Shown piece by piece: positions 1 through 5,648 of a DNA stretch of 8,105 bases (the stretch's first letter is position 1; the number at the start of each line of letters is the position of its first letter). Source of the stretch: Planctomycetota bacterium (lineage in GTDB: Bacteria; Planctomycetota; UBA1135; UBA2386); NCBI GenBank assembly GCA_020425885.1, contig JAGQRA010000423.1, positions 1 to 8,105 of the forward strand, in the 5' to 3' direction. The notes beneath the pieces are model-generated. The model did no database searches, was not told the origin of the DNA, and saw nothing but the letters and a program-made list of their open reading frames with translations. A program made the translations under genes and the position numbers.

Positions 1-71
1 ACGGCGATGATGGCGGCCGATGTGAACGGCCCGAGCCGACGCACGATCGCGGACTGCTGATTCGAAGACAT
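1..71 (-). CDS. N-terminal fragment of a probable APC-family amino-acid permease (runs off the left edge)
   Basis: Read leftwards from an ATG at 71-69, the sequence stays open to the window edge and encodes 23 full codons. They begin MSSNQQSAIVRRLGPF and continue into a hydrophobic stretch (TSAAIIAV). A short polar start, then an Arg-Arg-Leu-Gly-Pro/Leu-Phe motif and the beginning of a first membrane helix, is how many amino acid-polyamine-organocation permeases begin; their IGxGIF helix motif would lie just outside the window. The identification rests on this short motif only. No clear ribosome-binding site precedes the ATG. The competing reading is the C-terminal end of a rightward gene, since frame 1 of the plus strand is open to a TGA at 58-60. 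I prefer the leftward reading because the peptide looks like a real membrane-protein start. Confidence 0.45.
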   Translation of the reverse strand, partial: MSSNQQSAIVRRLGPFTSAAIIA

Positions 72-136
72 GGAACGGTGGGCGTCGGTGACTGCCGCAC
101 GGCGGACCCGGAGCGACCGGATGGCGGCGTCGCTGC

Positions 137-164
137 ATGATGCAACCCGGAGGGCGCGGATCAA
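137..164 (-). promoter_or_regulatory. Weak candidate sigma70-type promoter for the leftward permease
   Basis: On the minus strand, TTGATC (164-159) and CATCAT (142-137) are separated by 16 bases. Each matches four of six consensus positions for the -35 and -10 boxes. The -10 candidate lies inside the palindrome TGCATGATGCA (134-144), so a regulator binding there could block it. Hexamers this weak occur by chance, so this is only a candidate. Confidence 0.2.
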
Positions 165-227
165 GCCGACCGCGGCAGCGAAGCTCGAATCGGGACCAAT
201 CCCGCCGAATCGCCCGGCGGCGCGCCA

Positions 228-245
228 GAAATCGCATTCGATTTC
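228..245. repeat. Perfect 7-bp inverted repeat with a 4-base loop
   Basis: The arms GAAATCG (228-234) and CGATTTC (239-245) are exact reverse complements around the loop CATT. The repeat is notably AT-rich for this DNA. It lies mid-way in the divergent intergenic region, about 60 bases upstream of the possible -10 box of the rightward gene. It could be an operator for a dimeric regulator or an RNA hairpin. There is no T-tract, so it does not look like an intrinsic terminator. Confidence 0.5.
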
Positions 246-301
246 GGCCCTTGGCACCGCTGACATGGCGGCAACGGCGAAACCACCGCGTTCGAGACGC
301 C

Positions 302-307
302 TACAAT
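302..307 (+). promoter_or_regulatory. Possible -10 box (TACAAT) for the lipoprotein/hydrolase gene pair
   Basis: TACAAT differs from the TATAAT consensus at one position and lies in one of the few AT-rich spots of this intergenic region, about 100 bases before the TTG start at 408. No acceptable -35 box sits at 16-18 bases. A TTGGCA occurs at 251-256, but that is too far upstream. The assignment is therefore weak. Confidence 0.3.
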
Positions 308-393
308 TACCCTGGCCTTGGGAAGGCGAGTGCAGTGAGCAGCCAGCTCCTGCCGATCCTGGTCATTGGATTGCCTTCTCGTTCTTTCGACTC

Positions 394-398
394 AGGAG
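394..398 (+). promoter_or_regulatory. Ribosome-binding site that fixes the TTG start at 408
   Basis: AGGAG ends nine bases before the TTG at 408-410. The upstream in-frame ATG at 366 lacks such a site, would place this motif inside the coding sequence, and would add 14 residues in front of an otherwise ideal lipoprotein signal peptide. TTG 408 is therefore the better start. Confidence 0.65.
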
Positions 399-407
399 TC
401 AGGTCCG

Positions 408-1415
408 TTGAATCTCCGGCTCGGCATCGTGGCTTGCCTGCTCGCCGGCTGCGCGTCGCAGCCGATGACAAGGCCCCACGATGCCGGCGACGCGCGCCGG
501 GGCCGGCAATCGAGCAGCGCCTTCGTCGCGCCGCCGACCGCGACGACGACGCTCTGCCTCGGCATCGAGTGCCTGCCGCCCGAGACCGCGCTCGCGCCGC
601 CCGAGGTCGAACGCATCGCCAGCCTGCCGCCCGAGGCCGCGCACAGGAGGCCGACGACCCTCGTCGAACGCAGCCGGGTTCCCGAGGCCCGTCACACCTG
701 GGCGTTGAGCACCGAGGATCTCGAGGCGATCGACAATCCGGTCGCGCGGGCGACGCTGCAGTTCGTCGACGACCTCGTGCGCGAAGACCGACGGCAGACG
801 GAGCGCGAGGTGCGGCTGCCGTTCCTCGACTGGCGACCGGCCGATGACGACCTCGGCCAACCCCTGTGGAGCGAGGAGTCCATCGCCGAGGCGCAGCAGG
901 AGTGGCTCAGCGAGAACGGCCGCACCCTGCTGTCGCGGCCGCTGCGACGCATGCTGCGGCGGCTGCCGCCGGTGACCGAGTTGGAGCTCACCGTCGACGG
1001 CTTCCGTTCGTCCTGCGTGCCGCTCTCCGAGCCGTATCGCAAGGCCCATGGCTCGGACCAGAAGCTGGGCCGTCTGTCGCTGCGGTTGCACGTCGATGAT
1101 CTCACCGACCCGGCCGAGATCGTCTACATCCGGTCCGGCATCCGTGTCGGCTCGAGCCGGGAAGTCGGGAAACTCTCGCTCGAATGGCCCCTGACCGACA
1201 ACGTTTCACTCACCGTGAAGACGCGTCGCAACTGGCAGACAGCCGAGAGCAGGATCCGCGCCGACCTGGCCTACCGGCTGTCGCCGACGTCGAGCCTGCG
1301 ACTCGCCGCCGGCGATGACATGGACTTCCTGTCGACCTCGTCCATCTACTCGCTGTTCGAGACGCCGATGGACGGCTCACCGGGCCTCGTCCTCTATGCC
1401 GTCCACATCTTCTAG
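408..1415 (+). CDS. Lipoprotein of unknown function with a beta-rich C-terminus
   Basis: I do not recognise this 335-residue protein. With the TTG start it opens with a short lipoprotein signal (Arg4, hydrophobic 5-13, lipobox LAGC, lipidated Cys15). A low-complexity Pro/Arg/Thr-rich linker follows to about residue 95, with a Cys50-x4-Cys55 pair and three PPE motifs (57-59, 64-66, 74-76), two of them encoded by an exact 14-base repeat (571-584 and 622-635). Residues 95-190 look helical and charged. From about residue 190 the sequence alternates hydrophobic and polar residues, as in transmembrane beta-hairpins of outer-membrane proteins (KLSLEWPL, VSLTVKTR, RADLAYRL, SSLRLAAG), and it ends in LVLYAVHIF with a terminal Phe. 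That pattern suggests outer-membrane association, but there are too few strands for an ordinary barrel. Its last 20 bases overlap the next gene, which implies coupled translation. The function is unknown. Confidence 0.72.
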   Translation: MNLRLGIVACLLAGCASQPMTRPHDAGDARRGRQSSSAFVAPPTATTTLCLGIECLPPETALAPPEVERIASLPPEAAHRRPTTLVERSRVPEARHTWALSTEDLEAIDNPVARATLQFVDDLVREDRRQTEREVRLPFLDWRPADDDLGQPLWSEESIAEAQQEWLSENGRTLLSRPLRRMLRRLPPVTELELTVDGFRSSCVPLSEPYRKAHGSDQKLGRLSLRLHVDDLTDPAEIVYIRSGIRVGSSREVGKLSLEWPLTDNVSLTVKTRRNWQTAESRIRADLAYRLSPTSSLRLAAGDDMDFLSTSSIYSLFETPMDGSPGLVLYAVHIF

Positions 1416-2400
1416 AGATCCTGGCGCTGCGGGCACCCGCGGTCTCGCTGCCCTGATCGTCCTCCTGCTGATCGGCCTGCCCGGCTGCACCTACACGCTC
1501 GCACCGACTCACCCGCGACCGACCGTACCTCGGCCCGAGGATGCGGCGGTGCGACTCATGGCACCACCGACCCTCGTCGGACTCGACCGCGTCGATGCGA
1601 CCCACTGGCAGGGCATGTTGAGCGGCGGCGGCGAGATCGTCGAGTTCGATCTGTGGCGAGCCGACGAACGTGACCCGGAAGGTCGGCCGTTCGTGTTGCT
1701 GGTGCCGATCCTGGCCGGCGGCCGGGTGTTGATGGAGATCGTCGCCGAGGACATGTTCGACCGCGGTTTCGATGTCGCCTTCTGCAAGCGGGCCGGTTCG
1801 GCGATGCGCGAAGGGCAACGCGGGCCCGAACTGCAACAGCTGTTCGCGCGCACGGTCCTGCATCAACGGCTGTTCCTCGCCTGGCTGCGCGACGCGACCG
1901 CGTTCGAGCCGCAGCCGCAGTTCGTGCTCGGCATCTCGCTCGGCGGCATGATCGCCACCGCCGTCGCGGCGCTCGAACGGGAGCTCACCGGAGTCGCCAT
2001 CTGCCTGTCCGGAGCCGATCTGCAGAGCCTGGTGCCGGCCAGCGCCGAGGCCCGGGTACAGCGCTGGGTCGAGTGGCGCAAAGACGCCGACGGCGTCGGC
2101 ATCGACCACCTCAGGTGGGAGCTGCACGAGTATCTGACGTCGGATCCCTTGCTGCTGGCCTCGGCGATAGCAACCGACAAGGTGTTCATGGTCTCGGCCA
2201 GATTCGACGAGGTCGTGCCCGGCAAGAACCAGGACCTGCTCTGGGAGGCGCTGGGGCGACCGGCCAGAATGACCGTGCCACTGGGCCATTACACCGCGGC
2301 GCTGGCGATCGGCCCGATCCTCGGCGCCGCCACGGACCATTTCCGCGAGTTGCTGCCGCACGTACCGGCCGCGCTGCCAGCGGCGGCGAGTCCGCGCTGA
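1396..2400 (+). CDS. Lipoprotein of the alpha/beta-hydrolase fold (predicted serine hydrolase)
   Basis: This 334-residue protein has a lipoprotein signal peptide: Arg7 and Arg15, a hydrophobic run at 17-28, lipobox LPGC and Cys31. An alpha/beta-hydrolase domain follows. Visible elements are a central strand with glycine-rich turn (VLLVPILAGG, 100-109), the nucleophile elbow G-I-S-L-G (179-183, Ser181), an acid in VSARFDE (Asp271) and a histidine in LGHY (His298). Order and spacing fit a Ser/Asp/His triad, so it is probably an active esterase, lipase or related hydrolase facing the periplasm or cell surface. The substrate cannot be told. The ATG at 1396 was chosen because it directly precedes the signal peptide; an upstream in-frame ATG (1315) would add 27 Arg/Ser-rich residues that are the shadow of the previous gene. 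No Shine-Dalgarno is visible. Translation probably depends on the preceding lipoprotein gene, which it overlaps by 20 bases. The two products may work together in the envelope. Confidence 0.82.
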   Translation: MPSTSSRDPGAAGTRGLAALIVLLLIGLPGCTYTLAPTHPRPTVPRPEDAAVRLMAPPTLVGLDRVDATHWQGMLSGGGEIVEFDLWRADERDPEGRPFVLLVPILAGGRVLMEIVAEDMFDRGFDVAFCKRAGSAMREGQRGPELQQLFARTVLHQRLFLAWLRDATAFEPQPQFVLGISLGGMIATAVAALERELTGVAICLSGADLQSLVPASAEARVQRWVEWRKDADGVGIDHLRWELHEYLTSDPLLLASAIATDKVFMVSARFDEVVPGKNQDLLWEALGRPARMTVPLGHYTAALAIGPILGAATDHFRELLPHVPAALPAAASPR

Positions 2401-2442
2401 TCGCCGCTGGAAAACGTACCGGGAGGAACGCCAGACCTTGCG

Positions 2443-2470
2443 CGTTGCTGGCGCCAACGGTTTCATTCTT
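2443..2470 (+). terminator. Weak intrinsic-terminator-like hairpin after the hydrolase gene
   Basis: CGTTG (2443-2447) pairs with CAACG (2455-2459) around a 7-base loop, directly followed by the T-rich stretch GTTTCATTCTT (2460-2470). It sits in the 104-base gap between the hydrolase and the next gene, so it could end the lipoprotein transcript. The stem is short and the T-tract interrupted. The same T-rich stretch could instead belong to a promoter for the downstream gene (TTGCGC at 2438-2443, TTCATT at 2462-2467, 18-base spacing), but those boxes match poorly. Confidence 0.3.
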
Positions 2471-2504
2471 CGCCCCAAGTTCAACTGCCACCCAGCCGCC
2501 TCCC

Positions 2505-3710
2505 ATGGATCTCCGAATCACCCTGGCATCTCTTGCCCTCTTCACTGCCACCGCCATCGCCCAGGAGGGGCAGGGCGCCGAACAACCCAACTCGGGCGCC
2601 GTCATCGAAGAGCTGCAGGCCGAGAAGGCCCGCCTGCTGAAGGAGATCGATTTCGCGCGGCTGCGGGCAGCCAGCGCGGGCAAGTCGCTGGCCGAGAAGC
2701 TCGGCGCCCGCGGCCAATCCTTCGCCTCGATCGACGCCGGCACCAACCAGCCCGCCTCGCCGGTCGCCATGCAGATGCAGAAGGCTCGCGTCATGACGGA
2801 GGCCGAACGCGCCGACCTCAAGGACGACGTGCTCATGACCATCGATGGCGTGCCGCTCTACCAAGGCGAGTACGACACCCTGATGAACTACCTCGGCGAG
2901 CTGCCCAACTCGGGGCCCGAGGAGATCCGCGCCCAGCGCGTGATGTTCGAGCTGATCCGCATCAAGACCGTCCAGGCTGCCTTCCCGGAGAACGACGCCG
3001 AGGGCCAGGTGTCCGAGGTCTACGCCCAGCTCCAGCAGGGCAAGCCGCTGTCCGAGCTGGCGGCCTCGATCGGCACGGTGCTCGGGGCCAAGGAGGACGG
3101 CAGCCTCGAGGTGACCCGCAACTCGTTCCTCGGGACCGCGTTCGAGCGCGCCGCCTTCGCGCTGCAGAAGGGCGAGACCTCGCGTCCGATCCGCACCGTG
3201 TTCGGCTTCGCCGTCTTCCAGGCCGACGACATCCAGAAGGGCGCCGAGTCGGCGCTCGACAAGGTCGTGGGCCACGCCGTGCTGGTGAAGTACGCCGGCG
3301 ACGAGAAGCAGGTCAACCTCGCCCAGGGCAAGGCGGCGCGCGGTCAGGCGGTGATCCTGGTCCGCGAGGAGTCCGCGATGGGGTTGCTGCCGGCGCTCTA
3401 CCGGCCGATGCCGCCCGTCCAGGATTCACCCGCCAACAACCTCGACGGACTCAACGGCCGCCTGCAGGCCGTACGCAACGCGATCGAGAAGCTCGGCGCC
3501 GGTGACGCGACGGCGCCCGACGTCCAGGCGCAGCTGAAGTCGCTGAAGCAGCAGGAGATCGACCTGATGAAGGCGATCGAGGGCGTGCAGAAGGTGACCG
3601 GCGACATCGAGGCCGGTGGCCTGCCCGCGGCCCCGGTCAAGGTCCCGGGCAAGAAGGACGCCGATCAGGCGACCATCCAGCCGGCCAAGGTCCTCCCGCT
3701 GAAGAAGTAG
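2505..3710 (+). CDS. Secreted SurA/parvulin-like protein, probably lacking isomerase activity
   Basis: This 401-residue protein has a Sec signal peptide (hydrophobic 3-18, cleavage likely after AIA at 17-19). A helical, coiled-coil-prone segment follows (about 32-66). A segment with I-D-G (113-115) resembles the start of the N-terminal chaperone region of SurA/PpiC proteins. Residues about 150-245 resemble a parvulin rotamase domain: QGKPLSELA (178-186), DG near 200, FERAAFALQKGE (213-224), PIRTVFGF (228-235). In active parvulins the FG-aromatic motif is followed by His; here it is Ala236, and the first-strand His is also not seen. A role as chaperone or scaffold in the periplasm is more likely than proline isomerisation. 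After the domain comes GHAVLVKY (256-263), then another coiled-coil-prone region (about 313-365) and a Lys-rich tail. The ATG at 2505 has no Shine-Dalgarno but is placed exactly before the signal peptide. The next gene starts 28 bases downstream. Confidence 0.75.
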   Translation: MDLRITLASLALFTATAIAQEGQGAEQPNSGAVIEELQAEKARLLKEIDFARLRAASAGKSLAEKLGARGQSFASIDAGTNQPASPVAMQMQKARVMTEAERADLKDDVLMTIDGVPLYQGEYDTLMNYLGELPNSGPEEIRAQRVMFELIRIKTVQAAFPENDAEGQVSEVYAQLQQGKPLSELAASIGTVLGAKEDGSLEVTRNSFLGTAFERAAFALQKGETSRPIRTVFGFAVFQADDIQKGAESALDKVVGHAVLVKYAGDEKQVNLAQGKAARGQAVILVREESAMGLLPALYRPMPPVQDSPANNLDGLNGRLQAVRNAIEKLGAGDATAPDVQAQLKSLKQQEIDLMKAIEGVQKVTGDIEAGGLPAAPVKVPGKKDADQATIQPAKVLPLKK

Positions 3711-3738
3711 CCGCGCCCGCGCAACCTGAGGGAGGGGA

Positions 3739-4413
3739 ATGCCAACCATCCGCAAGAGCGGCGGCGTCGTCGCGTTCTATTGGCAGGGCAAGATCGCCGA
3801 CCCACGCGATGACGGCTTCTGCGCGGCGCTCGCCGAGCGCCGATTCCGCACCATCGAGAACGCCGCATCGGAGGAGGTCTCGGTCGGCTGGGTGACGCCC
3901 AACCTGCCGACCGGCGATGACTTCTCGACCGAAGACCTCGATGCCGGCGTGGCGACCTGGCTGCGCTTCCGCATCGACAAGAAGGTCCTGCCGGCCAAGT
4001 GGCTGCTGATCCACCTCGAGACCGAGGAGCGCGCCCGCGGCAAGAAGCTGTCGCCGCGCGAGCGGCGCGAGGTCAAGCAGGACATCGGCGAGAAGCTGCT
4101 GCCGCGGGTGCTGCCGACGGTCAACCTCGTCGATGCCCTGCTGTTCCACGACCGCAAGATGGTGCTGCTGTTCGCCACCAGCAAGAGCGTCGTCGAGGCG
4201 TTCGGCAAGCTGTTCTTCGAGACGTTCTCGGTGCCGCTCGATCGCGCCAACCCGTTCCAGTGTGCGCTGCGCGCCGGCCTCGATCGCGAGGCCACGGCAG
4301 CCCTCGAACGACTCGAACCGGTGCGCTGGCCCGACGTCACCCGCGCCGACGACGACCGACCGGCGCTGCGATCCGTCGCCGCGGAAGCCGCGATCGAGGA
4401 GGTTGAAGCATGA
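3739..4413 (+). CDS. RdgC-like protein, N-terminal half of a split RdgC
   Basis: This 224-residue protein resembles the N-terminal and central part of RdgC, the ring-shaped DNA-binding protein that in proteobacteria restrains RecA and affects recombination. The signs are VGWVTP at 49-54 (GWVPP in E. coli RdgC), a strand ending in KKVLPAK (81-87), a charged helix with the pattern KKLSPRERREVKQDI then LLPR (102-123), and a hydrophobic segment plus a motif like 'ASAKKAEDTLALLRKS' of RdgC (146-160), followed by VPL at 165-167. The family is known from about 300-residue single-chain proteins (303 in E. coli); here the reading frame stops where the C-terminal half would begin. The last 20-25 residues are low-complexity and may be a linker. 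AGGGAGG (3729-3735) is the ribosome-binding site. Its stop overlaps the next gene by ATGA. A frameshift of one longer gene is unlikely, because the downstream gene has its own strong ribosome-binding site. The family assignment is from memory of motifs, not a search. Confidence 0.78.
   Translation: MPTIRKSGGVVAFYWQGKIADPRDDGFCAALAERRFRTIENAASEEVSVGWVTPNLPTGDDFSTEDLDAGVATWLRFRIDKKVLPAKWLLIHLETEERARGKKLSPRERREVKQDIGEKLLPRVLPTVNLVDALLFHDRKMVLLFATSKSVVEAFGKLFFETFSVPLDRANPFQCALRAGLDREATAALERLEPVRWPDVTRADDDRPALRSVAAEAAIEEVEA
4396..4403 (+). promoter_or_regulatory. Strong internal ribosome-binding site for the second RdgC-like gene
   Basis: GAGGAGGT is a full-strength Shine-Dalgarno sequence lying six bases before the ATG at 4410. 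It is encoded within the last codons of the preceding gene. It shows that the downstream frame is started independently (or by reinitiation) rather than produced by frameshifting. Confidence 0.8.
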
Positions 4414-4925
4414 CCGGTGACGCGGTTCCCGCCACCCACGGCTTCCTCGGCGAGGAGTTCCTGACCTGGCTCTGGTACCGGTGGGAAACCGACGGCGGCG
4501 AGTATGAGCTGTCTGCCGGCCGCACCGTCGGCATCGCGCTCGACGACTTCCTCGCCTTCGCCGCACCCAGTGACGACGAGACCGAGCAGACCCTGCGCCA
4601 CGGCCTGCCGACGCGCACCGCCGAGGCCCGCACCGCGCTGCGACAGGGACGTCGCCTGAAGAAGGCCAAGCTGATCCTCGCCGAGGGTTCGCGGCAGTGG
4701 ATCGCGACCCTCGACGCCTCGACGATGACGCTGACCGGCGTGCGCCTGCCCGAGGATGCCGAGGACGTCGAGTCGCCCGCGGACCGCACCGCCGATCGCG
4801 CCGCCAACTGGCACGCCCTCTACGAGACGCTGATGGCGATCTACCGCCTGTTCCTGCGCGAACGCCTCGCCGCCGACTACCGCGGCGGCGACGGCGAGAA
4901 GCAGGCGCAGTGGATGGCGGACTGA
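4410..4925 (+). CDS. RdgC C-terminal-like protein, partner of the preceding gene
   Basis: This 171-residue soluble protein has no signal peptide or membrane segment. It starts with the motif GEEFLTWLWYRWE (14-26). A strand pair with GRTVGIALDD (37-46) follows, then the pattern E-A-x2-A-L-x2-G-R (72-81), KAKLIL (85-90), a strand ending WIATLD (97-102), LTGVRLPED (108-116) and a final helix YETLMAIYRLFLRERL (138-153). This order parallels the C-terminal half of RdgC: helix with EAGK, KLAL strand, RIQFV strand, L-K-R-L-K-F, then a helix with M-x2-E-L near the end. I therefore read it as the second half of a split RdgC, probably forming a complex with the product of the gene before it. The correspondence is by motif order, not an alignment. 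It starts in an ATGA overlap with the previous stop, after a strong ribosome-binding site. It is the last gene of the rightward block and faces the leftward operon. Confidence 0.72.
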   Translation: MTGDAVPATHGFLGEEFLTWLWYRWETDGGEYELSAGRTVGIALDDFLAFAAPSDDETEQTLRHGLPTRTAEARTALRQGRRLKKAKLILAEGSRQWIATLDASTMTLTGVRLPEDAEDVESPADRTADRAANWHALYETLMAIYRLFLRERLAADYRGGDGEKQAQWMAD

Positions 4926-4940
4926 GCCCTGGACCTGCAG

Positions 4941-4999
4941 ACGCCGCAACGCGGCACAGCGTCGACGGCGCAGCGAGGCCTCCAGCGCCGCTGCGGCGT
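4941..4999. terminator. GC-rich inverted repeat between convergent genes, possible bidirectional terminator
   Basis: ACGCCGCA (4941-4948) is the exact reverse complement of TGCGGCGT (4992-4999). Nested inside, CGGCGC (4966-4971) pairs with GCGCCG (4985-4990); an alternative pairing is CGCAGCG (4969-4975) with CGCTGCG (4989-4995). The structure fills most of the 105-base gap between two converging transcripts, where a shared terminator is expected. Only three T residues follow on the plus strand, so it is not a classical intrinsic terminator. In DNA this GC-rich, some pairing arises by chance. Confidence 0.4.
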
Positions 5000-5030
5000 T
5001 TCCTCGGGGGGCTCGCGGCGACCCGGGCGT

Positions 5031-5648
5031 TCACAGGTCGGTCTGCAGCCGCCCGAACAGCTCCTCGGCCCAGGCCGCCGTGGCCTCGGCGTGCCCCGCG
5101 GGCGCGGTGGTCCCCCACACGATCACCAGCACGCGCCGGGTCGCCTCCCCCGTCTTGGTGCGCTGCGCGTCCTTGACCGCGTTGGCGCACGGACCCTCGG
5201 CATCGCACAGGCTGAGCAGACCACCGACGTCGATCTCCTGCCCGCTGCGGTTGAAGACGTAGCGCGTGCCCGGCGCCGGCAGATCGACGCGCAACGGCGG
5301 CGTGCAGGCATCGAGATCGACGACGCTGATCGGCAGACCCGAGTGCAGCGAGACGGCGTTGCCGATGTCGACGACGGCGTTGATCGGACCGAGCCGGCCA
5401 TCGGCTGCGGCCGCGGCGAGATACTCGGACGATGGCTTGCCGCGCCCGGTCGGCCGGTAGCCGTGACCGCGCAGCAGATCGCGCACCGCGGCCCGCAAGC
5501 CGTCGGGCGGCGACAGCGGGGCGGCGGCCCCTGGTCGCAACAACTCGGCGAGCCAAGGCGGCGTCACCAGTTCGCCGAGCGGCCGCGGCAACTCGACCTC
5601 GAAGTGCCGCAGCGCGAGCCGGGGATGGTCGAGAACGTCGAGCTTCAT
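5031..5648 (-). CDS. Stand-alone B3/B4 domain protein (PheRS beta-like editing fold)
   Basis: This 205-residue cytoplasmic protein matches the free-standing B3/B4 family, related to the domain of the phenylalanyl-tRNA synthetase beta subunit that hydrolyses mischarged Tyr-tRNA. Recognisable motifs are KPSSEYL (71-77), GPINAVVDIGNAVSLHSG (87-104), VVDLDA (109-114), a strand with RYVFN (129-133), and DAEGPC...KDAQRTKTGEATRRVL (149-174), followed by the strand VIVWG (175-179). In such proteins the Asn/Asp-rich and final Thr/Lys/Thr motifs line the ligand pocket. The function of most free-standing members is unknown. Editing of a charged tRNA, or binding of an amino acid or similar ligand, is an inference from the fold. 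The ATG at 5648-5646 overlaps the stop of the upstream gene by four bases (ATGA) and has no Shine-Dalgarno, so it is probably translated by coupling. Longer in-frame starts would only add Arg/Ala-rich sequence lying over that gene. Confidence 0.9.
   Translation of the reverse strand: MKLDVLDHPRLALRHFEVELPRPLGELVTPPWLAELLRPGAAAPLSPPDGLRAAVRDLLRGHGYRPTGRGKPSSEYLAAAAADGRLGPINAVVDIGNAVSLHSGLPISVVDLDACTPPLRVDLPAPGTRYVFNRSGQEIDVGGLLSLCDAEGPCANAVKDAQRTKTGEATRRVLVIVWGTTAPAGHAEATAAWAEELFGRLQTDL

Larger units (their letters stand above)
72..407. other. Divergent intergenic region with no convincing gene
   Basis: This 336-base stretch separates the probable leftward permease from the rightward lipoprotein gene. 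Open frames crossing it give Arg/Pro-rich low-complexity peptides with no start signal, typical of chance frames in GC-rich DNA. It contains a perfect hairpin (228-245), an 11-base palindrome (134-144), a small GC hairpin (191-204), a possible -10 box for the rightward gene and a weak promoter candidate for the leftward one. It probably carries the control signals for both flanking genes. Confidence 0.55.

Noticed and set aside
366..407. ATG 366 as the start of the first lipoprotein
   Set aside because: It would add 14 residues before the lipoprotein signal and has no Shine-Dalgarno, whereas AGGAG at 394-398 is correctly spaced for TTG 408.
571..635. Short direct repeat GCCTGCCGCCCGAG (571-584 and 622-635)
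   Set aside because: It simply encodes recurring LPPE motifs in the proline-rich linker of the first lipoprotein, and two copies are too few to call a repeat array or a mobile-element trace.
70..847. Rightward open frames of 113 and 236 codons in the left intergenic region (70-411 and 137-847)
   Set aside because: Both are Arg/Ala/Pro-rich with no ribosome-binding site, signal or domain. The longer one overlaps the lipoprotein gene out of frame.
1210..2484. A 424-codon leftward open frame opposite the hydrolase gene
   Set aside because: It is antisense to the hydrolase with its intact triad and lipoprotein signal. Its own product is Arg/Gln/Gly-rich and shows no motif or signal peptide.
2438..3505. 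A 355-codon rightward frame starting just after the weak hairpin
   Set aside because: It begins ahead of the parvulin-like gene in another frame and quickly becomes Arg/Gly/Pro-rich. The frame starting at 2505 gives a signal peptide and domain-like sequence.
4390..4425. Programmed or accidental frameshift joining the two RdgC-like frames
   Set aside because: The second frame has its own ATG with a full Shine-Dalgarno six bases upstream, the overlap is a standard ATGA, and no slippery heptamer is visible, so two coupled genes are the simpler reading.
3637..5556. A 639-codon leftward open frame opposite the RdgC-like genes
   Set aside because: It is antisense to two well-supported genes and also runs across the convergent gap into the B3/B4 gene. 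Its product is Arg/Ala/Gly-rich with no recognisable domain, as expected of a stop-free shadow in GC-rich DNA.
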